64,000 nt of DNA from Phaeobacter sp. G2 (GTDB lineage Bacteria > Pseudomonadota > Alphaproteobacteria > Rhodobacterales > Rhodobacteraceae). Location of the stretch: contig CP104100.1 in NCBI GenBank assembly GCA_025163595.1, forward strand, positions 3,100,001-3,164,000. Direction: 5' to 3'. A program made the translations under genes and the position numbers. The notes beneath the pieces are model-generated. The model searched no databases. It was not told where the DNA came from and worked only from the letters and a program-made list of their open reading frames with translations. Positions within the stretch are counted from its first letter, which is position 1; each line of letters starts with the position of its first letter. Below are positions 8,383-17,096 of this stretch, piece after piece.

Positions 8383-8569
8383 TGTCACAAAACCCTGTTT
8401 CCGGAGTGAGCCATTTTGTTCCGAAACAAGCACAGCCGAGCCACAAAGACCAGTGTTGCCGCTCTATGTTCGGTTATTGCCGCTTTACAGCCTTTAAGAT
8501 CTGTGAAGTTTCCGATAGGAAATCTCTCAGATTACCCAATCTTGCCACTTGTTACTTAGCGGAGCCACC

Positions 8570-9865
8570 ATGACAGCGACCACCCGTGATCCCGGATTCT
8601 TCACTCAATCCCTCTCTGAGCGTGACCCAGAACTCTTTGGCTCAATCACCGACGAGCTGCACCGCCAGCGCGACGAAATCGAGCTGATTGCCTCCGAGAA
8701 CATCGTTTCCGCTGCCGTAATGGAAGCGCAGGGCTCTGTGCTCACCAACAAATACGCCGAAGGTTACCCCGGTCGCCGCTATTATGGCGGCTGCCAGCAC
8801 GTCGACGTTGCGGAAAACCTCGCCATTGACCGCGCCAAGCAGCTGTTTGGCTGTGAGTTTGCAAATGTGCAGCCCAATTCCGGTTCCCAGGCCAACCAGG
8901 GGGTGTTCCAGGCGCTGATCCAGCCCGGCGATACCATCCTTGGCATGGATTTGTCTGCTGGTGGTCACCTGACCCATGGTGCGCGCCCCAACCAATCGGG
9001 AAAATGGTTCAACGCCATTCACTACGGTGTGCGCGAAGGCGACAACCTGATCGACTATGATCAGATCCAGGCGCTGGCAACCGAGCATCTGCCCAAGCTG
9101 ATCATTGCAGGCGGCTCTGCCATCCCACGTCAGATCGACTTTGCCAAGTTCCGCGAAATTGCTGATTCCGTTGGCGCCTATTTCATGGTCGACATGGCCC
9201 ATATCGCCGGTCTGATTGCCGCTGGAGAGCACCCCTCGCCCTTCCCGCATGCCCATGTGGCAACCACCACCACCCATAAAACTCTGCGCGGCCCGCGCGG
9301 CGGCATGATCGTCACCAATGACGCGGATATCGCCAAAAAGGTCAACTCGGCGATCTTCCCCGGTATCCAGGGTGGCCCATTGATGCATGTGATCGCAGGT
9401 AAGGCTGTTGCCTTTGGCGAAGCGCTGCGCCCCGAGTTCAAAGAGTACCAGAAACAGGTTCGCGCCAACGCGGTCGCCCTGGCAGATGAGCTGATCAAAG
9501 GCGGGCTGGATATCGTCACCGGCGGCACCGACACCCATGTGATGCTGGTCGATCTGCGCCCCAAAGGCGTGACCGGCAACATCGTCGACAAGGCCCTGGG
9601 CCGCGCCCATATCACCACCAATAAAAACGGCATCCCCTTTGACCCGGAAAAGCCAATGGTGACCTCTGGTATCCGTCTTGGCACCCCTGCGGGCACCACC
9701 CGCGGTTTTGGTGAGGCTGAATTCCGCGAGATCGCTCAGCTGATCGTCGAAGTGGTCGATGGTCTGGCCGCCAATGGCGAAGAAGGCAATGCCGAGGTCG
9801 AGGCCACTGTCCGTGGCAAGGTCTCTGCGCTTTGCGCCAAATTCCCGCTCTACCCCAACCTCTAA
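8570..9865 (+). CDS. glyA: Serine hydroxymethyltransferase
   Basis: A 431-residue PLP enzyme interconverting serine and glycine with transfer of a one-carbon unit to tetrahydrofolate. The PLP-binding Lys is in Thr-Thr-Thr-His-Lys-Thr-Leu-Arg-Gly (Lys237). The N-terminal Glu-Leu-Ile-Ala-Ser-Glu-Asn and the [13 protein letters not shown] blocks are intact. The ATG at 8570 is chosen from the family N-terminus; an in-frame ATG at 8549 adds seven residues. A strong terminator follows, so the gene is transcribed alone. Confidence 0.97.
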   Translation: MTATTRDPGFFTQSLSERDPELFGSITDELHRQRDEIELIASENIVSAAVMEAQGSVLTNKYAEGYPGRRYYGGCQHVDVAENLAIDRAKQLFGCEFANVQPNSGSQANQGVFQALIQPGDTILGMDLSAGGHLTHGARPNQSGKWFNAIHYGVREGDNLIDYDQIQALATEHLPKLIIAGGSAIPRQIDFAKFREIADSVGAYFMVDMAHIAGLIAAGEHPSPFPHAHVATTTTHKTLRGPRGGMIVTNDADIAKKVNSAIFPGIQGGPLMHVIAGKAVAFGEALRPEFKEYQKQVRANAVALADELIKGGLDIVTGGTDTHVMLVDLRPKGVTGNIVDKALGRAHITTNKNGIPFDPEKPMVTSGIRLGTPAGTTRGFGEAEFREIAQLIVEVVDGLAANGEEGNAEVEATVRGKVSALCAKFPLYPNL

Positions 9866-9891
9866 GGTCGGATAAGCAACGTAATGACAGG

Positions 9892-9924
9892 GGCGCCGCT
9901 GGATCTTTCAGCGGCGCCTTTTTT
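9892..9924 (+). terminator. Rho-independent terminator of glyA
   Basis: A nine-bp perfect stem (9892-9900 with 9910-9918) and a nine-base loop, followed by six T (9919-9924). It begins 26 bases after the glyA stop. Confidence 0.92.
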
Positions 9925-10055
9925 CATACCTGCTAAACGTGATCTCGACGCGACCACGACGTTTGTAGCGGCGCTTCCACATAGACACAGAGCACGGCAA
10001 TATGGGCGTCTGTCTGCACCTTCGCCGAGGCTGGGGTTGCAAGGTCACCCTGCGA

Positions 10056-11099
10056 TCAGATGATTTCATCCTCATCAAACATTGGATCGTCGGCCAGCTG
10101 TGTTGAATGTTCATCCATCGCGTCCTCGGCCTGTTCTACTGACCGAACCCGTGCGAGATGGAACACCGCATCGCCTTCGTTCACAATCGGCAAGACCGCG
10201 CGCCCGACAATGATACCGCTGAAAGGTGCCTCGATCTCACGTTCCAGTTCTCCAAAGGGATCAGAGACAACACCGAGCAAATCCCCTTTGTGGACCAGTT
10301 CACCGTCGGATTTCAGACTGCGAAACAATCCGCCCATCGGCGCGCGCAGCCATTTGCTGGCGGTACAAAACTGCGGCTGCCCCTTGGACGCAGCAACGCC
10401 ACGCCCTGAAATCATGCTGAGCGATTTCAAGACCCGCAAAATTCCGACCTGCCCAGCGCGCACAGACACCTCGTCAAAGCGCAAGCCTTCGCCAGCTTCA
10501 TAGAGCAAAACAGGTGTTCCCAGATCTTGGGCCGCCTGCCGCAAAGACCCTTCGCGGATTGTCGATTCCATGATGATTGGCGCCCCAAAGGCATCCGCCA
10601 GCTTACGGATCTCGGTTTCACCCGGTGACACCCGCACCTGCGGGTAGTTGGTGCGGTGGATGGCGGCTGAATGCAAATCAATACCGAGATCCGCCCGCGA
10701 CACAATCTGGGTCAAAAACTGATTGGCCAGTCGCGCAGCAAGCGAGCCGCCTTCGCTGCCGGGAAAGGATCGGTTGAGATCCCGCCTGTCGGGCAAGTAG
10801 CGAGATTTGTTGATAAACCCAAATGAGTTCACAATCGGCACCACGATCAATGTCCCGCGCATTCCGCGCAAAGCAGAGGACTTGAGCAAGCGGCGCACGA
10901 TCTCGATGCCGATCACTTCGTCGCCGTGGATACCGGCGCTGACAAACACCGTGGGCCCGTCTAGTTTCCCATGGACCACATGCACAGACATCATGACCGG
11001 TGTGTGATCAGACAAGGAACTGACCGGCAAATCAATGGTCTGGCGGCTACCCGCGGCCACCACTTCACCGCCGATTTCGAACGCAGGCCGTTTGGGCAT
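10056..11099 (-). CDS. Succinylglutamate desuccinylase/aspartoacylase-type zinc deacylase
   Basis: A 347-residue M14-type zinc hydrolase of the AstE/AspA family. The zinc ligands are visible in Gly-Ile-His-Gly-Asp-Glu (about residue 58) and in the second His of Asp-Leu-His-Ser-Ala. The substrate-binding Asp-Leu-Asn-Arg-Ser-Phe-Pro-Gly segment is also present. The C-terminal part resembles a lipoyl-like beta barrel (Leu-Val-His-Lys-Gly-Asp ... Glu-Ala-Pro-Phe-Ser-Gly), as in the YkfC/AstE group. The start overlaps the rimK stop as TAATG, so it is translationally coupled to the amino-acid ligase. An acyl-amide removing role connected with RimK-like ligation is inferred. Confidence 0.82.
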   Translation of the reverse strand: MPKRPAFEIGGEVVAAGSRQTIDLPVSSLSDHTPVMMSVHVVHGKLDGPTVFVSAGIHGDEVIGIEIVRRLLKSSALRGMRGTLIVVPIVNSFGFINKSRYLPDRRDLNRSFPGSEGGSLAARLANQFLTQIVSRADLGIDLHSAAIHRTNYPQVRVSPGETEIRKLADAFGAPIIMESTIREGSLRQAAQDLGTPVLLYEAGEGLRFDEVSVRAGQVGILRVLKSLSMISGRGVAASKGQPQFCTASKWLRAPMGGLFRSLKSDGELVHKGDLLGVVSDPFGELEREIEAPFSGIIVGRAVLPIVNEGDAVFHLARVRSVEQAEDAMDEHSTQLADDPMFDEDEII

Positions 11100-12004
11100 T
11101 AGCCTTTGCCCTTTGTCTTGGTGGCACCGGGCTTTGCGCTCTTCTCGATGAACTCAATGATCTTGCCTGCGATATCAAGGCCGGTTGCCTTTTCGACACC
11201 TTCCAGACCGGGAGAGGAGTTCACTTCCATCACCAGCGGCCCATTGTCAGAGCGCAACATATCAACGCCACAGGCATTCAACCCCATCGACTTGGCGGCG
11301 CCAACCGCAGTGGCACGTTCGGCAGGCGACAGCTTGATCACCTCAGCTGTGCCCCCGAGATGAAGGTTGGAGCGGAATTCGCCCTCGGCGCCTTTGCGTT
11401 TCATCGCTGCCACCACCTTACCGCCAATTACAATCGCGCGGATATCGGTGCCGCCGGCCTCTTTGATAAATTCCTGTACCAGGATATTTGTTTTTGTCGC
11501 CCGAAAGGCCTCGATCACGGATTTGGCAGAGCGGTCAGTATCCGCCAAAACCACGCCCATGCCCTGGGTGCCTTCCAGCAGTTTGATGACCAAGGGCGCA
11601 CTGCCTGCCACTTTCAGAACTTCTTCGGTTTGTTTGGGATCATGGGCAAATGTGGTTGCCGGCAGGCCGATACCATCGCGCGCCAACAGCTGCATTGAGC
11701 GCAGCTTGTCACGTGAGCGGCCGATGCCGACGCTTTCGTTCAATGGATAGACACCCATCATTTCAAACTGCCGCAACACTGCCATGCCATAGAAGGTAAT
11801 GGATGCGCCAATCCGAGGGATCACCGCGTCATAGCCTGTCAGCTTTTCGCCGTTGTAATAGATTTCGGGACGCCGCGACACGATGTTCATGTAGCACCGC
11901 AGGGTGTCGACAATTCGAATTTCATGGCCGCGGGCCTCGGCGGCTTCAACCAGGCGTTTATGGGAATAGAGATTCGGATTTCGGGCAAGCATGACAATTT
12001 TCAT
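11099..12004 (-). CDS. rimK: RimK-type ATP-grasp ligase
   Basis: A 301-residue ATP-grasp protein like RimK, which adds glutamate residues to ribosomal protein S6 or to other acceptors. It starts Met-Lys-Ile-Val-Met-Leu-Ala-Arg. It carries an ATP-grasp core with [20 protein letters not shown] and [13 protein letters not shown]. The last block holds the metal-binding Glu and Asn. Length matches RimK. The ATG overlaps the stop of the rimB-like gene by four bases. The true acceptor is unknown. Confidence 0.9.
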   Translation of the reverse strand: MKIVMLARNPNLYSHKRLVEAAEARGHEIRIVDTLRCYMNIVSRRPEIYYNGEKLTGYDAVIPRIGASITFYGMAVLRQFEMMGVYPLNESVGIGRSRDKLRSMQLLARDGIGLPATTFAHDPKQTEEVLKVAGSAPLVIKLLEGTQGMGVVLADTDRSAKSVIEAFRATKTNILVQEFIKEAGGTDIRAIVIGGKVVAAMKRKGAEGEFRSNLHLGGTAEVIKLSPAERATAVGAAKSMGLNACGVDMLRSDNGPLVMEVNSSPGLEGVEKATGLDIAGKIIEFIEKSAKPGATKTKGKG

Positions 12005-12456
12005 GAAGGCGAGCTCCTTTCATCAGAGTGTTGGGCCGAAACTGGCGTCGTCAGATTGCTTTTGCTGGGATCGACAAGGATATTGTGTCGCCGCAAAGCG
12101 GTGCGTCCGACAATCATTCGAAACTTCATGTCTGAGCGCTCAGTCAGCGACAGATCGATCTTCCACAGGCGGCTGCCAATCCGAAACTTGGTTCGAATGA
12201 TGATACGGGACTGCGGGATGCCACTGGTGTTGCGAATATCCCGTTGGTCGAAAATCGGGCATTCCACATCCGTATCCAGCGCGTCATCATCGAACCGGGT
12301 GTGAAACTTGACCCAAGGGACGCCATCGCGTTCAAAGCTCACGATATCGGTCGCATGCAGGGCAGATGTACGCGCCCCGGTGTCTATTTTTGCTTTGAGG
12401 TTTCTGAGACCCAGAAGCGGCAGATCGACACGCTCCCGCCAGCCAACAATGAGCAT
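12001..12456 (-). CDS. rimB: RimB-like retropepsin-fold protease
   Basis: About 151 residues (start at 12456 chosen from GGAG nine bases upstream; in-frame starts at 12492 and a TTG at 12516 are alternatives). The hallmark is [13 protein letters not shown], an Asp-Thr-Gly aspartic protease-like loop, followed by the conserved Arg-Thr-x-Phe and Met-Leu/Ile-Val-Gly-Arg-Thr-Ala-Leu blocks of the putative ATP-dependent zinc protease family (PF05618). In Pseudomonas, RimB cleaves or limits RimK-modified S6. It is the first gene of a tightly overlapping rimB-rimK-deacylase operon. Confidence 0.82.
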   Translation of the reverse strand: MLIVGWRERVDLPLLGLRNLKAKIDTGARTSALHATDIVSFERDGVPWVKFHTRFDDDALDTDVECPIFDQRDIRNTSGIPQSRIIIRTKFRIGSRLWKIDLSLTERSDMKFRMIVGRTALRRHNILVDPSKSNLTTPVSAQHSDERSSPS

Positions 12457-12618
12457 ACAACGCATCTCCAGTTTCTCTATCGCATCCACCATGACAGCTT
12501 CATGCAGGTGTACCAACCTTATTTGTTGAGCTGGATTAGGTAGATGCTGCAGTCGCGTGCTGCCAGGACCCCGCGCCGAACCTCCCTCAACAGGCCGGTA
12601 ACTAGACCGTTCTGCAGG

Positions 12619-12984
12619 TCAGATAAACCCACGCCAACGCAAAACAGTCACCAGCAGCACAAACACCACCAGTATAGCGAAGGCCATACTGCCCAGGATC
12701 TCGAGCATACGTCCCTTGCGGCGATCTGCGGTGTCGATCTTTTTCAGGTGGTTTCTCACTTCCCGCGCTGCCTGTTGCAGGGATTTTTCATCCTGGGTCT
12801 GGCGCAGCTTTGGATGCTCCAACATCGGCAAAGCGTTGGCCAGACGCATCCCTTGTTTATAAATTCGCCGCGGCAGCTGACGCCGCGCCTTGCCCAAAGC
12901 GGATGCCAGATCCCCCGAGACCTCGGCATGGGATCTCAACAACTCCTGCACCTCTTCGATATCGGCAAAGATGTCTTGCGCCAT
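12619..12984 (-). CDS. Hypothetical protein with C-terminal membrane anchor
   Basis: A 121-residue protein with a long helical, charged N-terminal part (about residues 1-90, heptad-like Leu spacing and many Gln/Glu/Arg) and one hydrophobic segment near residues 96-114 ending in a basic tail. The architecture is that of a coiled-coil tail-anchored protein on the inner face of the membrane. I do not recognise the family. It lies upstream of rimB on the same strand, but about 160 bases away, and head to head with the alpha/beta hydrolase. Confidence 0.6.
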   Translation of the reverse strand: MAQDIFADIEEVQELLRSHAEVSGDLASALGKARRQLPRRIYKQGMRLANALPMLEHPKLRQTQDEKSLQQAAREVRNHLKKIDTADRRKGRMLEILGSMAFAILVVFVLLVTVLRWRGFI

Positions 12985-13108
12985 TGATCTGTGCTCCGCT
13001 TTTGGGACGCTGTGCTCGCCCCGGTTTCCTGCCCCCAGTAGTTACCGCAAGCGTCCCTGCGCCTCAATGGGTCTGGCCATGCCCTGGCCGCAAGGCTATC
13101 ACTGGCGC

Positions 13109-13867
13109 ATGCTGAACTACATTCTACATGGTACCCCCACCGATAAACCTCCCTTGCTGGTTGCCCATGGTCTCTATGGATCTGCGCGCAATTGGGGGGT
13201 GATCTGCAAACGGCTCGCGGATGAGCGCCAGGTTGTTGCCGTTGATCTGCGCAACCACGGGCAAAGCGCCTGGAGCGACAGCCACAGTTATCCGGAAATG
13301 GCCGAAGACCTGGCCGAAGTCATCGCAGCGCACGGGGGCCATATGGATGTGATCGGCCACTCCATGGGCGGCAAAACCGCCATGATGCTGGCCCTCAACC
13401 ACCCGGAAATGGTGCATCGCCTGATTGTCGCCGATATTGCGCCTGTGCCCTATAGCCACAGTCAAATTCAATTCATCGACGCAATGCGCGCAGTGAATTT
13501 TGACCAGGTGGAACGGCGCGGCGATGTTGAGCAACAATTGGCAAAAGCGGGTGTCGAACCCGCCCTGCAGAGCTTTTTCACCCAGTCCCTAGATATCCCC
13601 AACAAGGGATGGCGGCTCAACCTGGACACCCTGGCGCGGCATATGCCCGACATCATGTCTTTCCCTGAGACCGAGGCCCAATGGCAGGGATCTGTGCTCT
13701 TTCTGTCTGGTGGCAATTCGGACTATGTGCGGCGCGAAGACCGCGACGTCATCCTCGCCCGTTTCCCCAACGCCCGCTTTGCCAAGATCCCCGGGGCCGG
13801 TCATTGGCTCCATGCAGAAAAGCCGCGCGCCTTTGAGGCCAATGCCCGCGCCTTTCTCAACGCCTGA
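13109..13867 (+). CDS. Alpha/beta hydrolase (YbfF-like esterase)
   Basis: A 252-residue alpha/beta hydrolase. The nucleophile elbow Gly-His-Ser-Met-Gly-Gly is at residues about 88-93, the oxyanion region is Val-Ala-His-Gly-Leu-Tyr-Gly, the acid candidate is in Gly-Gly-Asn-Ser-Asp-Tyr-Val, and the catalytic His is in Gly-Ala-Gly-His-Trp-Leu-His. The pattern Asp-Leu-Arg-Asn-His-Gly-Gln-Ser is typical of the YbfF/epoxide-hydrolase-like group. Start at 13109 is chosen because the domain begins there; the frame is open further upstream, without similarity to the family. The physiological ester substrate is unknown. Confidence 0.85.
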   Translation: MLNYILHGTPTDKPPLLVAHGLYGSARNWGVICKRLADERQVVAVDLRNHGQSAWSDSHSYPEMAEDLAEVIAAHGGHMDVIGHSMGGKTAMMLALNHPEMVHRLIVADIAPVPYSHSQIQFIDAMRAVNFDQVERRGDVEQQLAKAGVEPALQSFFTQSLDIPNKGWRLNLDTLARHMPDIMSFPETEAQWQGSVLFLSGGNSDYVRREDRDVILARFPNARFAKIPGAGHWLHAEKPRAFEANARAFLNA

Positions 13868-13950
13868 CTGCCATAAACAGGACCACCCCAAAGTCCGTGA
13901 GCTTTGGGGGCCACCTTTTGCCAGATTGGTGGGTCAGTCCCGTGAAACAG

Positions 13951-14142
13951 TTAGTGGGCTGCGTTCTGATAGAGCTGACGCGCCACCAGCCAGGCCACCG
14001 GCAGGCCCAGAACCGCGCCGCCAACGGCCGCAAGCAAGATCGCATTTACCGACACAAATCCAGCCACCAGAACGGCGATAACACCGACGCCAGCCAGGCT
14101 ACTGCCGATCAGGGAATAAAGAATGGATGCAAGGCGTAACAT
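13951..14142 (-). CDS. Small two-helix membrane protein
   Basis: A 63-residue hydrophobic protein with a classical AGGAGG ribosome binding site six bases before the ATG at 14142. Two transmembrane segments are visible: about residues 8-30 and 33-52. It ends in a short basic tail. An in-frame ATG 13 codons upstream lacks such a ribosome binding site. Function is unknown; small proteins like this are common in the family and may bind larger membrane complexes. Confidence 0.65.
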   Translation of the reverse strand: MLRLASILYSLIGSSLAGVGVIAVLVAGFVSVNAILLAAVGGAVLGLPVAWLVARQLYQNAAH

Positions 14143-14229
14143 ACAGGCCTCCTCGACTATTGGGTTTCGAATGTGAATCACGTCTTACCCAAATCAGCGC
14201 ACCCGTTCTTTGATCCGGATCAGTTCACC

Positions 14230-14628
14230 TCAAAGCCCCATGCCGCGATCGACAGGTTCCTCTACCGGCGCCCCAGCCTCTTTCCAGTCAGCAAAACCAC
14301 CTAGGTTGTAGACCTCGTCGTACCCCATGTCTTTCAGCAGCTTGCCCGCAAGGGCCGCACGGCCACCACTGGCGCAATGCAGTACCACAGGGCGATCCGC
14401 ACGCAGGGCCACATCATAAAAGGGGCTGGCAGGATCGGCGCGAAACTCCAACATCCCACGCGGAATATGATGCGATCCAGTCGCGCGTCCCTGCGCTTCC
14501 AATTCAGGGGCGTCTCGCACATCGAGCAACAAAGCCCCTCGCGCGATCAACTCCTGCGCCTGGGCCACCGGAATGCGCTCCACTGCCGCATTTGCTTCAG
14601 CCATCATCTCTTGCAAGGAAATTGCCAT
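14230..14628 (-). CDS. Rhodanese-domain sulfurtransferase
   Basis: A 132-residue single-domain rhodanese. The active-site loop is His-Cys-Ala-Ser-Gly-Gly-Arg, with the Cys that carries the persulfide. Other landmarks are Leu-Leu-Asp-Val-Arg-Asp near residue 35 and Asn-Leu-Gly-Gly-Phe-Ala-Asp-Trp near the C-terminus. The start has an AGGAGAG ribosome binding site. No signal peptide, so it acts in the cytoplasm on sulfur transfer or thiosulfate. It is the last ordinary gene before the IS-rich region. Confidence 0.9.
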   Translation of the reverse strand: MAISLQEMMAEANAAVERIPVAQAQELIARGALLLDVRDAPELEAQGRATGSHHIPRGMLEFRADPASPFYDVALRADRPVVLHCASGGRAALAGKLLKDMGYDEVYNLGGFADWKEAGAPVEEPVDRGMGL

Positions 14629-14907
14629 TTATCTCTCCTGGAGCTCATAGGCATCACCGGATGCCTGCCGCTTTGATCCAAGATGGCGCTGTTCGAAAGC
14701 TGAGAAAACCCCTGTTCAACGGGATGTGACCATTTGGCCAAAGGCAAATCATACAGGTCAACACCGCGATGTATTGCCCAGTCATCGTCACTCCTGGCGG
14801 CGAAACCGTCACGCGGCTTTGTTGATGGCATGGATGCCCCCTCCCGCCGGCATCACAATGTGCCAAGGTGATGTTTTCTGAAGACATCACAGAAGGAGAG
14901 AGCAACC

Positions 14908-15300
14908 ATGTCCGAAGTTACCGTTATCGGGATTGATCTTGCAAAGCGCGTTTTCCATTTGCACGGCGCGCGCGACGATGGATCTGTCATGTTCCGCAAG
15001 CAGCTTTCACGGGCTCAGCTGCTCGCGTTCATTGCCTAACATCCGAGGTGCATTGTAGCCATGAAAGCTTGCGCCACGGCACACGGGTGGGGGCGCGAAT
15101 TTGAGACGCTCGGGCATGACGTGCGATTGATCCCGCCGAACTATGTGAAACCTTTCGTGAAACGTCAGAAGAACGATGTGACGGATGCCGAAGCGATTGT
15201 GGAGGCAGCATTACGCCCAACCATGCGTTTTGTCCCCGTGAAGACGGAAGATCAGCAAGCGCGCGCCATGCTGTTTCGAACACGGCAGATGTTTGTCGGC
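14908..15300 (+). pseudogene. IS110-family transposase, N-terminal fragment with internal stop
   Basis: The frame opens with Met-Ser-Glu-Val-Thr-Val-Ile-Gly-Ile-Asp-Leu-Ala-Lys, the start of the DEDD/RuvC-like domain of IS110 transposases. A TAA at 15037-15039 interrupts the frame, which then continues in the same phase through the conserved Lys-Arg-Gln-Lys-Asn-Asp-Val-Thr-Asp-Ala-Glu-Ala-Ile segment. Similarity ends near 15300, and only about a third of the protein remains. The bases before 14908 resemble the left end of such an element. It is non-functional and marks the left edge of the island. Confidence 0.82.
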
Positions 15301-15371
15301 CACCCTATGGGCGATGCTGACGAAACAAGTTGAAGCAGCGCGGATTACTGTACATTTAGCCCGTCTCCGAG

Positions 15372-15898
15372 ATGGTCTGGGTTCCGCCGCCGAATGGTAA
15401 GCGCGGGCGAACCCAGAGTTTCAGTGATGCGGCGATCCAGGCGGGCCTCAGCCTGAAGGTGCTGTTCGGAATGCCGCTTCGGCAGAGTGAGCCAGTGAAG
15501 GCGCCACGGGTTCGAGCCCACTGGCGAACGGGGGTCGTTCAGAGCCTGTTGCGTTTGCCGGGTCTGGATTGGTCTGCGCCGGATTCCAGCACATTGAGCC
15601 GAGGTCAAAAGACACTGAACGTGAACCTGCCGTATGGTGGTTCCAAGGGCCCACGGAACCTCCTTGTCGACAGCGCGGGGATCAAGGCCGAAGGCGAAGG
15701 CGAGTGGAATGCTCGCAAGCATGGTGGTCCAAAACGTCAGCTCTGGCGCAAGATACACATAGGAATTGACAAAGAAACGCTGGAAGTGCGAGCCGTGGAG
15801 GTAACGACCAGCAGTACCTGTCACAGAACCCGCAGGATAACTCCGTCCGGGGAAAGGGAGAGTCTGTCCTTCAGTCGATTTGCGCAACAAAGCCGCTC
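15372..15898 (+). mobile_element. Degenerate IS5-family element, copy 1 (right end intact)
   Basis: A decayed IS5-family transposase: N-terminal part (Asn-Gly-Lys-Arg-Gly-Arg ... Ala-Ala-Ile-Gln-Ala), a disturbed region, then the Val-Asp-Ser-Ala-Gly-Ile-Lys-Ala-Glu-Gly-Glu-Gly-Glu-Trp catalytic segment with a conserved Asp. After residue about 145 the frame jumps directly into the terminal sequence, so the C-terminal half is deleted. The end carries the terminal inverted repeat GATTTGCGCAACAAAGCC at about 15879-15896. The same last 75 or so bases are found, reverse-complemented, at 28421, on the other side of the polyene-like cluster. Confidence 0.85.
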
Positions 15899-15957
15899 AG
15901 ATCTGTTGGCTGAACTTGAGGGTTGTATTAACGATACTGACCCCGCCAAAGCGGGAC

Positions 15958-16674
15958 TTAGGAACAGCCGCCATCAATGCTGATCTGCTGGCCGGAAATG
16001 AACCCGGCCTTGTCGCTGGCCAGATAGCCGACGAGGGCGGCAACTTCCGCGACCGTGCCGGCGCGGCGTGCTGGCGTCATTTTGACCAATTCGTCGTAGT
16101 TGCTGAGGTTGGTAGTTTCGGCGGTGTCGATCAGCCCCGGGGCCACCACATTGGCGGTGATGCCACGCGAGCCGTATTCCTGGGTCAAGGATTTCATCAG
16201 GGGCAGGAACCCGCCCTTTGCAGCGGCGTAGTTGGTCTGGCCGCGATTGCCGCGCACAGCCGTGAGGGAAGACATCGCAATAATGCGCCCCCATCTGCTG
16301 CGCAGCATTGGCATGATCAGGGGCCGCACCGCAGAGTAAAAGCTTGTCAGATTGAGGTCGATGACATTTTTCCAGTCGTCAAACGCCATCGCGGCAAAGG
16401 GTTTGTCGATTTGCCCACCGACGCAATGCACCACCACCTGTATCGGCCCATCCGCAGCAAGCGCCTCCAGCTGATTGGCGGCCTCGGGGGCCAGAATGTC
16501 CAGCTGCAGAGCCACGGCGCTGCCGCCATTTGCCGTGATGTTGTTCACGCAGGTCTGCGCCTGATCCAGATTTTTGTTCGCATGAACAAAGACATGCATC
16601 CCCATTGCCGCCAACTCACTGCTCACGGCCTGCCCAATCGGGCTGGATCCGCCTACCACCAAGGCCCGCTTCAT
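15958..16674 (-). CDS. 3-oxoacyl-ACP reductase of the polyene-like cluster (ApeQ-type)
   Basis: A 238-residue short-chain dehydrogenase/reductase. The Gly-Gly-Ser-Ser-Pro-Ile-Gly nucleotide loop starts at residue 8, the Ser of the catalytic triad lies at 135-136, and Tyr149 with Lys153 form Tyr-Ala-Ala-Ala-Lys. Length and motifs match FabG. It would reduce the beta-keto group after each condensation. It is the last gene of the minus-strand operon and overlaps the dehydratase gene upstream by four bases, the usual KR/DH coupling of aryl polyene operons. The stop lies about 60 bases from the IS5 end. Confidence 0.88.
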   Translation of the reverse strand: MKRALVVGGSSPIGQAVSSELAAMGMHVFVHANKNLDQAQTCVNNITANGGSAVALQLDILAPEAANQLEALAADGPIQVVVHCVGGQIDKPFAAMAFDDWKNVIDLNLTSFYSAVRPLIMPMLRSRWGRIIAMSSLTAVRGNRGQTNYAAAKGGFLPLMKSLTQEYGSRGITANVVAPGLIDTAETTNLSNYDELVKMTPARRAGTVAEVAALVGYLASDKAGFISGQQISIDGGCS

Positions 16675-17096
16675 TCTGCTTCTCCCTGCATCTTGAGGGT
16701 TGCGCGTCCCTCGATGTATCTCTGCCCCTGAGAGCTGATTTCAAAATCATAAAGGGCACCGTTGCCGTCAAAATGCAGCTGACGGGCCGTGATATGCAGA
16801 TTGTCAGAGCAATCAATCACTGTGGAGGTCAGGAAGTTGACGTTCTGCAGACCAATCAACAGGCCAGTATGGTTGCCTTTCAAATCCCCAATCGAGGCAT
16901 GGGCCGCTGCTGCTTGTGCCCCAAGCTCAACAAGATTGGCGGCGTATAGGATACCGTTTAACCGCAGTGGGTAATCTACCCCACCGTGAGCCACGCCCAG
17001 GCAGTGGATTACCGTGTCGTCGACCGAAATAATCCGTTCAATCAGCCGCATTGCCCCCTTGTGGGGCATGCGTTCCAATACGTCGTCAAAGGTCAC
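16671..17096 (-). CDS. Hotdog-fold dehydratase-like protein (ApeP-type)
   Basis: A 141-residue protein beginning with the Met-Pro-His-Lys-Gly-Ala-Met-Arg-Leu segment (residues 10-18), typical of ApeP and related hotdog dehydratases, and with a central helix in Asn-Leu-Val-Glu-Leu-Gly-Ala-Gln-Ala-Ala-Ala-Ala-His. In known systems ApeP pairs with ApeI to remove water from the 3-hydroxyacyl-ACP. The gene overlaps both neighbours by four bases. His12 is the candidate catalytic residue. The family call rests on the motif and the position between ketosynthase partner and reductase. Confidence 0.8.
   Translation of the reverse strand: MTFDDVLERMPHKGAMRLIERIISVDDTVIHCLGVAHGGVDYPLRLNGILYAANLVELGAQAAAAHASIGDLKGNHTGLLIGLQNVNFLTSTVIDCSDNLHITARQLHFDGNGALYDFEISSQGQRYIEGRATLKMQGEAE

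Noticed and set aside
8383..8569. Glycine-type or other riboswitch before glyA
   Set aside because: The conserved core elements of a glycine aptamer were not found in the 187-base interval, and no convincing terminator or anti-terminator pair is present.
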